Shown: positions 5,785 through 11,062 of the stretch, in pieces | How positions within the stretch are numbered: the first letter of the stretch is position 1 | Layout of the letters: the number at the start of each line of letters is the position of its first letter | Assembly: GCA_905479515.1 (NCBI GenBank) | Contig: CAJQMX010000131.1 | Coordinates: 1 to 11,062, forward strand | Length of the DNA stretch: 11,062 nt | Direction of reading: 5' to 3' | DNA from: an uncultured Parasphingopyxis sp. | GTDB taxonomy: Bacteria; Pseudomonadota; Alphaproteobacteria; Sphingomonadales; Sphingomonadaceae | Notes under the pieces: model-generated | Databases searched by the model: none | What the model was told of the DNA's origin: nothing | What the model saw: only the letters and a program-made list of their open reading frames with translations | Program-made: the position numbers and the translations under genes

Positions 5785-5828
5785 TGTCAGAATTTCCTTG
5801 GCAGGAAATCGCCAGGTTGAGTCTGACA
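5785..5828. repeat. Short form of the structured repeat, between convergent genes
   Basis: TGTCAGA (5785-5791) and TCTGACA (5822-5828) form a 7-bp closing stem around ATTTCCT-TGGC-AGGAAAT (5792-5809), then CGCC and AGGTTGAG. Compared with 4224-4357 the first 28 bases differ at one loop position and the last 15 are identical. The large central arm and the left half of arm 3 (91 bases, corresponding to 4252-4342) are missing. It fills the gap between the DUF2147 stop and the hydrolase stop, with about 2 bases to spare on each side, and may act as a two-way terminator. Confidence 0.82.
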
Positions 5829-5830
5829 GA

Positions 5831-6835
5831 CTAAGCCTTCACCACTTCCTGTTCGATAGTGCCAAACGTGGGATGGCCATGCTCGTCTTCCATCCAGATG
5901 CGCACCGTATCGCCATGGGAGAGGAAGGGTGTTTTCATCTCGCCTTCAAGGATCTTCTCAACCATCCGCACTTCGGCGAGGCAGCTATACCCCTTGCCGC
6001 CCTGATCGATCGGCTTGCCCGGTCCGCCATCCGCATCGCGGTTTGAAACCGTCCCCGAACCGATGATCGAACCGGCAACCAGAGCCCGCGTCTTGGCGAG
6101 ATGGGCGACGAGCGTGCCGAAATCGAAGGTCATATCCTCGCCCGCATCTGCACGGCCAAAAGGCTTGCCATTCAGGTCGACATTGAGCGCACCGTGCAGC
6201 TTGCCGTCTTTCCAGTTCGGCAGCGTTTCAGGCGTCACGAACACCGGCGAAAAGGCGCTGGCCGGTTTGGACTGGACGAAGCCAAAGCCCTTGCCGAGTT
6301 CGGCCGGGATCAGGTTGCGCAAAGACACATCATTGACGAGGCCGATCAGCCGGATCGCGCCCAGCGCCTCGTCACGGCTCGCACCCTGCGGCACATCGCC
6401 GGTGACAACGACAATCTCTGCCTCGAGATCGCAGCCCCATGCTTCATCCGGTAGGGGGATGGCGTCGCGCGGACCGATAAAGCCGTCCGAACCGCCCTGA
6501 TACATTAGCGGGTCTTCCCAGAAACTGTCAGGAATCTCCGCGCCGCGCGCTTTGCGCACCAGCTCGACATGATTCACATAGGCCGAGCCATCCGCCCATT
6601 GATAGGCGCGCGGCAGAGGCGATGCGGCATCATGTTCGTGAAACCGTTCCTTGGGGATCGCTTCATGCGCAAGGTCCGTCGCCAGAAGCTCAAGCTGCGG
6701 CGCGACCGTATCCCAGTCATCAAGCGCGGCCTGCAAGGTCGGGGCGATGTGCGATGCATCCGCACACCAGGCGAGATCATGGCTGACAACAACAAGTTTT
6801 CCATCACGGCCAGCCTTGAGCGATCCCAGTTTCAT
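5831..6835 (-). CDS. Fumarylacetoacetate hydrolase family protein (fumarylacetoacetase-like)
   Basis: A 334-residue metal-dependent C-C bond hydrolase of the FAH fold. The N-terminal MKLGSLKAGRDGKLVVVS opens an accessory domain typical of the short bacterial fumarylacetoacetase group. The catalytic domain shows WGCDLEAEIVVVTGD, with Glu138 and Glu140 as metal ligands, LVNDVSLR with Asp169, FVQSKPASAFSPVFVTPE, and GSGTVSN near 260-266. In this group the enzyme ends tyrosine or homogentisate breakdown by splitting fumarylacetoacetate; related acyl-pyruvate substrates are possible. No other tyrosine-degradation gene is in view, so the substrate is uncertain. The ATG at 6835 is chosen because AGGAG lies six bases upstream. 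A longer frame reaching 6892 adds 19 residues unlike the family. It may be cotranscribed with the membrane protein gene that ends 69 bases upstream. Confidence 0.88.
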   Translation of the reverse strand: MKLGSLKAGRDGKLVVVSHDLAWCADASHIAPTLQAALDDWDTVAPQLELLATDLAHEAIPKERFHEHDAASPLPRAYQWADGSAYVNHVELVRKARGAEIPDSFWEDPLMYQGGSDGFIGPRDAIPLPDEAWGCDLEAEIVVVTGDVPQGASRDEALGAIRLIGLVNDVSLRNLIPAELGKGFGFVQSKPASAFSPVFVTPETLPNWKDGKLHGALNVDLNGKPFGRADAGEDMTFDFGTLVAHLAKTRALVAGSIIGSGTVSNRDADGGPGKPIDQGGKGYSCLAEVRMVEKILEGEMKTPFLSHGDTVRIWMEDEHGHPTFGTIEQEVVKA

Positions 6836-6841
6836 CTGTGT

Positions 6842-6846
6842 CTCCT
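6842..6846 (-). promoter_or_regulatory. Shine-Dalgarno AGGAG for the FAH-family gene
   Basis: Read on the minus strand, AGGAG is followed by six bases (ACACAG) and the ATG at 6835. It fixes the start of the hydrolase and argues against the upstream in-frame ATG at 6892. Confidence 0.75.
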
Positions 6847-6904
6847 GAATGAATAGACGCCCTTCATAGCCCGGCTGAGCCCGTGGGTCCAAAAGCGTTT
6901 TTAT

Positions 6905-7828
6905 CTATTCGAAAATGTTGCGCACAGCGTCATCGGTAACGCCCTCCCGAGCAATCCGGAGATTGGTGTAGGTCGCCGTGAGGGCCGGATAGGTGATGAC
7001 CAGGGTAAGCGCCCCGAGCAGGGATTGGAAAGCCGAGGCCAGAGATATGCCGGAAAAAGGGCTGCCGCCACCCGACATGTCGATCGCCATCATCGGCATT
7101 GTCACTGCGCTCAGCGCTCCGGAAACCATCATCAGGACGAAAAAGAAGATGAGCACCATGGCCAGCAATTTCCACCGGTGGCCGCTGGTCAGAGACCAGC
7201 TGCGCCCCAGAGCTTTGAGTGGCCCTAGCCCTTCCTGAATTGCCGCAGGCACGGCGGCAATCCAGACGACGATCAGAAACAGCATGATCGGAAATATCAC
7301 AAAAATCATCAGGACAAAAATTGAAAGCCCCGCCCCAACCAGCTGATTGGGGTTGGAGAAACCATCCGCCATCGAAACCCCAACCAGCCCGAATATCGCC
7401 GCCGACGGCACTGCCACAAGGATGACGAGGGCAACAAAATAGATCAGCGTTATGCCAAGCACCGGGAAAAAATAGCGCAGACCTGCAGCCAATGCCCGTC
7501 CAAAAGAGGGGGGTGCGTCACGTGGCCCCTGCAAGGCAACCCAGGACACCGCTGTCTGCGCAAGCACGCCGCACAACATAGTCACCAGCCATCCCAGCAC
7601 AAAAAACAGCCCGAAGCTGGTCAGGAGGCTCGTGAACTCGGGTGTGCCACCGGTGAACATGCTGCCTATGGTCTGAAATGTAACCACTGAATAAATGGCA
7701 CTTGGCAAACCCGAGAGGAGAACCGCCAATGCCGCCATCAGCAGGAAATTTCGGCCAATAGTGGAAAACATGTCGCTGACGGTCTTGCCGAAACTGAACC
7801 GTGGATACGCTTGCGGTTGGGTTGCCAT
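6905..7828 (-). CDS. Multi-pass membrane protein, glycerophosphodiesterase membrane-domain-like
   Basis: A 307-residue inner-membrane protein with about six hydrophobic segments, near residues 27-50, 70-97, 119-150, 166-195, 221-245 and 262-288. The ALGRSWSLTSGHRWKL stretch near 206-221 and the C-terminal TATYTNLRIAREGV resemble the signature of the GPDPase membrane domain/YciC-like group, whose members often have no catalytic domain; none is seen here. Its role is unknown; such proteins are proposed to act in envelope or lipid processes. The start ATG has AAGAAAG a few bases upstream. It is divergent from the DUF4129-DUF4350-MoxR-DUF58 operon across 128 bases, which hints at shared regulation or function. 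The hydrolase gene follows after 69 bases. Confidence 0.75.
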   Translation of the reverse strand: MATQPQAYPRFSFGKTVSDMFSTIGRNFLLMAALAVLLSGLPSAIYSVVTFQTIGSMFTGGTPEFTSLLTSFGLFFVLGWLVTMLCGVLAQTAVSWVALQGPRDAPPSFGRALAAGLRYFFPVLGITLIYFVALVILVAVPSAAIFGLVGVSMADGFSNPNQLVGAGLSIFVLMIFVIFPIMLFLIVVWIAAVPAAIQEGLGPLKALGRSWSLTSGHRWKLLAMVLIFFFVLMMVSGALSAVTMPMMAIDMSGGGSPFSGISLASAFQSLLGALTLVITYPALTATYTNLRIAREGVTDDAVRNIFE

Positions 7829-7956
7829 TATCTTTCTTCCCCACGCCAGAAAGTCCGATCAGTGTTTCCTGTTGGCCAAGAAATGTCCAGCCTTGCCTCG
7901 CCAAGGAACGAAAGGCGCGATATGCTGGCGATGGTCGCAAGGGGAACTGACAGCGT

Positions 7957-8601
7957 ATGACGGCAGCGGCACCGCCGATCACGAAGGGTAACGAACAGGA
8001 TTTCGATCAGGTCTATCGCGAGCTGATCGAGAGCGATCGTTTTCAGACGGAGATGGCGCAGTTCGAACCGCCTGTGCCCCGCGAGCCGCCAAACTGGCTT
8101 GCCGATTTATTGCGATGGCTCGAAGCGCTTGGTCCGGTTTGGCAGGCGCTGTTCTGGATTGTCGTGGGGGGTGTGGCCGCGATCATTCTCTACAGCATCG
8201 GACGCGCCCTGTATCGCCGCTTTTCGGATCCGCCAGTCAAAAGCGCAAAAGACGAGCAGGACCCCGAATATTGGCGTCCCGAAGCGAGAACCGCGCATGG
8301 GCTGCTTGGCGAAGCCGACGCGCTGGCCAAACAGGGGCGCTATGCAGAAGCCGCGCATCTGTTGTTGTTCCGCAGCATAGCAGACATCGAACAACGGCTG
8401 CCCGATTTCATGCGCCCGGCCCTGACCAGCCGTGATATCTCCGATGCCGCCGCCCTGCCCGTACCGGCACGCACGGCCTTTTCTTCCATCGCCCGGATCG
8501 TCGAGCGCGGCATTTTCGCGGTCCGCCCGGTCGATGAACAGGGCTGGACGGAAGCGCGTTCGGCCTATGAACAATTCGCTTTCGGCAAAAGCTGGGCATG
8601 A
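7957..8601 (+). CDS. DUF4129 domain membrane protein
   Basis: A 214-residue protein with one membrane segment near residues 62-82 (WQALFWIVVGG onward), preceded by a short N-terminal part that lacks a signal peptide. A C-terminal DUF4129 domain spans about 110-212. There the pattern is an alpha-helical AKQGRYAEAAHLLLFRSI, then EQRLPDF, LTSRDISD, and a final acidic or aromatic helix (the WTEARSAYEQFAF segment). DUF4129 domains also occur at the end of membrane transglutaminases and in MoxR operons. AAGGGGA lies 11 bases before the ATG, slightly far. The stop codon overlaps the next start in an ATGA arrangement. It is the first gene of the operon; its biochemical role is unknown. Confidence 0.85.
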   Translation: MTAAAPPITKGNEQDFDQVYRELIESDRFQTEMAQFEPPVPREPPNWLADLLRWLEALGPVWQALFWIVVGGVAAIILYSIGRALYRRFSDPPVKSAKDEQDPEYWRPEARTAHGLLGEADALAKQGRYAEAAHLLLFRSIADIEQRLPDFMRPALTSRDISDAAALPVPARTAFSSIARIVERGIFAVRPVDEQGWTEARSAYEQFAFGKSWA

Positions 8602-9786
8602 CCGAGAACGCCTCCCCCTTCAGCGCGCGGACCGTTATCCTGCTTGTCATCGCGGGCATTGTCGGATTTGGGGCGTTTCTCCTCCTGTCTGCCTATGCCC
8701 CCGATATCCGCAGTGGCCGTGACGGGCGCGCGCATGGCCTTTCGACTTCGGCCGTTGGCTTCCGGGGCGTCTATATGCTGCTCGAGGAGACTGGCGCGGA
8801 TGTCGGCTTTATCCGGGACGAGAATATACTCGACTATGAAGGCCTGATAATCCTGACACTGGAGCCGAACAGCGATCCCGACCGGGTGAATGCGCTGCTC
8901 ACCGAGGGCAGGGGCCCGATGCTGATCGTGCTGCCCAAATGGGGAACCCTGCCGGTCGAAGGTGAGACGGACCGCGTGCAATGGTTCCAAACGGGCATCG
9001 GGGAAACTGTTACGCGCCTGCTTACCGATATCGGGGACATCTCGGTCCAGACCAGCAATATTGCCGCTGGATCACGGCTGCAGAGCGGCATGCTCAATAC
9101 TGTGGAATTTCTGACTCCGGAACGCCTGCAAACCATTTCAGGCGATGATCTCACCCCGTTGATGGAAACGGCCAAGGGTGAATATGTGCTCGTCAATGTC
9201 TATGACACCGATACCTATATCCTGTCAGACCCTGACTTTCTCAACAATCAGGTGTTGTCCGATCCCGAGCGTGCCCGGGCAGCATTATTATTGCTTGAGG
9301 AACTGAACGAAGATCAACAGCCCATTCGCTTCGAACTGGTTGCCAATGGCTTTGGCGGCTCCCGCAACCTGTTGACGCTCGCCTTTGAGCCCCCGTTTCT
9401 CGCGCTGACATTGTGCCTGCTTGCCGCTGCGCTGCTGGCCGGTGTGCAGGCCATGTATCGTTTCGGCCCGGCGCTCAGGCCGCAGCGTGCGATCGCCTTT
9501 GGCAAGCGCGCGCTCGTTGACAACAGCGCAGAGCTGCTGCGCCTCGCCCGGCGTGAACATCTGTCGAGCGAGCGTTATGTCGTCATGACGCGCGAGGCGG
9601 CGGTTGCGGCGATCGGCAATCCGCGCAAGCTGGTCGGGGAAGCGCTGGACCGCTGGCTCGACGGGCTCGGACCATCCACCATGCCCCCATTCTCAACGCT
9701 CGCCCTCGCGGCCGAGCGCGCACATAACCGCCAAGACATACGCGACGCCGCAAGGGCGCTTTACGACTGGAGAAAGGCCGTAACCC

Positions 9787-9797
<11 letters not shown>
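8598..9797 (+). CDS. DUF4350 domain membrane protein
   Basis: A 399-residue protein with a membrane segment at about 12-33, a periplasmic domain to about residue 265, a second membrane segment at about 266-286, and a cytoplasmic tail of about 110 residues. The N-terminal periplasmic part has the DUF4350 features: [13 protein letters not shown] near 54-66, a beta-strand run [18 protein letters not shown], and the [16 protein letters not shown] segment near 207-222, which resembles ABC-type GldG/DUF4350 folds lacking enzymatic residues. The tail is helical and charged. Translation starts at ATGA overlapping the DUF4129 stop, and the end overlaps the MoxR gene by 11 bases, so all are coupled. 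Function is unknown; a scaffold for the MoxR ATPase complex is an inference from the operon. Confidence 0.85.
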
Positions 9798-10743
<946 letters not shown>

Positions 10744-10750
10744 GAAACGC

Positions 10751-11062
10751 ATGATCTATCCGACCGCCCGTTCGATTATCCTCACGGCAATGGGAGCGCC
10801 GGTAGCGCTCGTTATTGGCGTGGTCGTGCCGCACTATTGGTATTTCGGGCTGATCTGGATCGCGATCATGGGCGCCCTGATCCTGCTCGATGCGCTGAGC
10901 GCAAAACGCGGACGCCAGCTTGATGTCGAAATGGACAAGCCGGGAACGTTCGGAGTTGGCGATCCCTTTACGGTGACAAGCCGGCTGAGCTTTCGCAAAA
11001 CCAATGGCGAAATAGCGAGGCGCGGCACACCCCGGTATATCCAGATTGCCATGAGTGTCGAT
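10751..11062 (+). CDS. DUF58 domain membrane protein, partial
   Basis: The first 104 codons of a protein cut by the right edge. Two hydrophobic segments lie near residues 8-26 and 31-49, separated by PHYWYF. They are followed by KRGRQLDVEMDKPGTFGVGD and a beta-strand pattern, as at the beginning of DUF58 proteins, in which two N-terminal membrane helices precede a beta-sandwich and then a vWA-like domain. The diagnostic DUF58 core lies outside the window, so the call rests on this N-terminus and on the position seven bases after a moxR-type gene. DUF58 proteins are usual partners of MoxR ATPases. The frame is open to the last base. Confidence 0.8.
   Translation, partial: MIYPTARSIILTAMGAPVALVIGVVVPHYWYFGLIWIAIMGALILLDALSAKRGRQLDVEMDKPGTFGVGDPFTVTSRLSFRKTNGEIARRGTPRYIQIAMSVD

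Noticed and set aside
6836..6892. Nineteen-residue N-terminal extension of the FAH-family protein
   Set aside because: The family begins at MKLGSLK and the Shine-Dalgarno supports the ATG at 6835.
6851..6910. Inverted repeat GAATAGA / TCTATTC spanning the gap between the membrane protein and hydrolase genes
   Set aside because: The arms are short, about 46 bases apart and partly inside a stop codon region; chance is likely.

Overview
The window looks like chromosomal DNA from an alphaproteobacterium, most likely a sphingomonad. The GC content is high (my impression is about 60%), the codons are GC-rich throughout, and both the small repeats and the MoxR-type operon layout resemble those of Sphingomonadales. 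This placement is an inference; there is no rRNA or marker gene to fix it. Genes are packed tightly and no stretch longer than about 170 bases lacks a gene.

Left part (1-4218): a candidate arsenic-modifying locus. An ArsM/AS3MT-type arsenite methyltransferase reads leftward and is followed one base later by a thioester-reductase-like SDR cut by the window edge. A MerA/lipoamide-dehydrogenase-like flavoprotein reads rightward, followed by a radical SAM protein with extra C-terminal cysteines. The 170-bp divergent gap holds a palindrome that could be an operator. The radical SAM gene has no normal start codon; a well-placed Shine-Dalgarno points to ATC.

Middle part (4219-6835): 5'-methylthioadenosine phosphorylase (leftward), a small secreted DUF2147 protein (rightward) and a fumarylacetoacetate-hydrolase-family enzyme (leftward). 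Both convergent gene junctions are filled almost exactly by two versions of one structured repeat. The long version (4224-4356) can be partitioned with no leftover bases into a closing stem and three hairpin arms, a perfect four-way DNA cloverleaf. The short version (5785-5828) lacks the big middle arm and half of the third arm. This element is the most unusual thing in the window.

Right part (6905-11062): a six-pass (approximate) membrane protein of the glycerophosphodiesterase-membrane-domain type reads leftward. Divergent from it is a tightly overlapping operon: DUF4129, DUF4350, MoxR AAA+ ATPase and DUF58 (cut by the right edge). This is a known conserved arrangement in which MoxR and DUF58 partners are thought to assemble or mature envelope or metal-dependent proteins.

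Working together: ArsM and the radical SAM protein both consume S-adenosylmethionine. The nearby MTA phosphorylase belongs to a family that degrades SAM-derived nucleosides. A joint role in making a modified organoarsenical is possible but is only inferred from neighbourhood.
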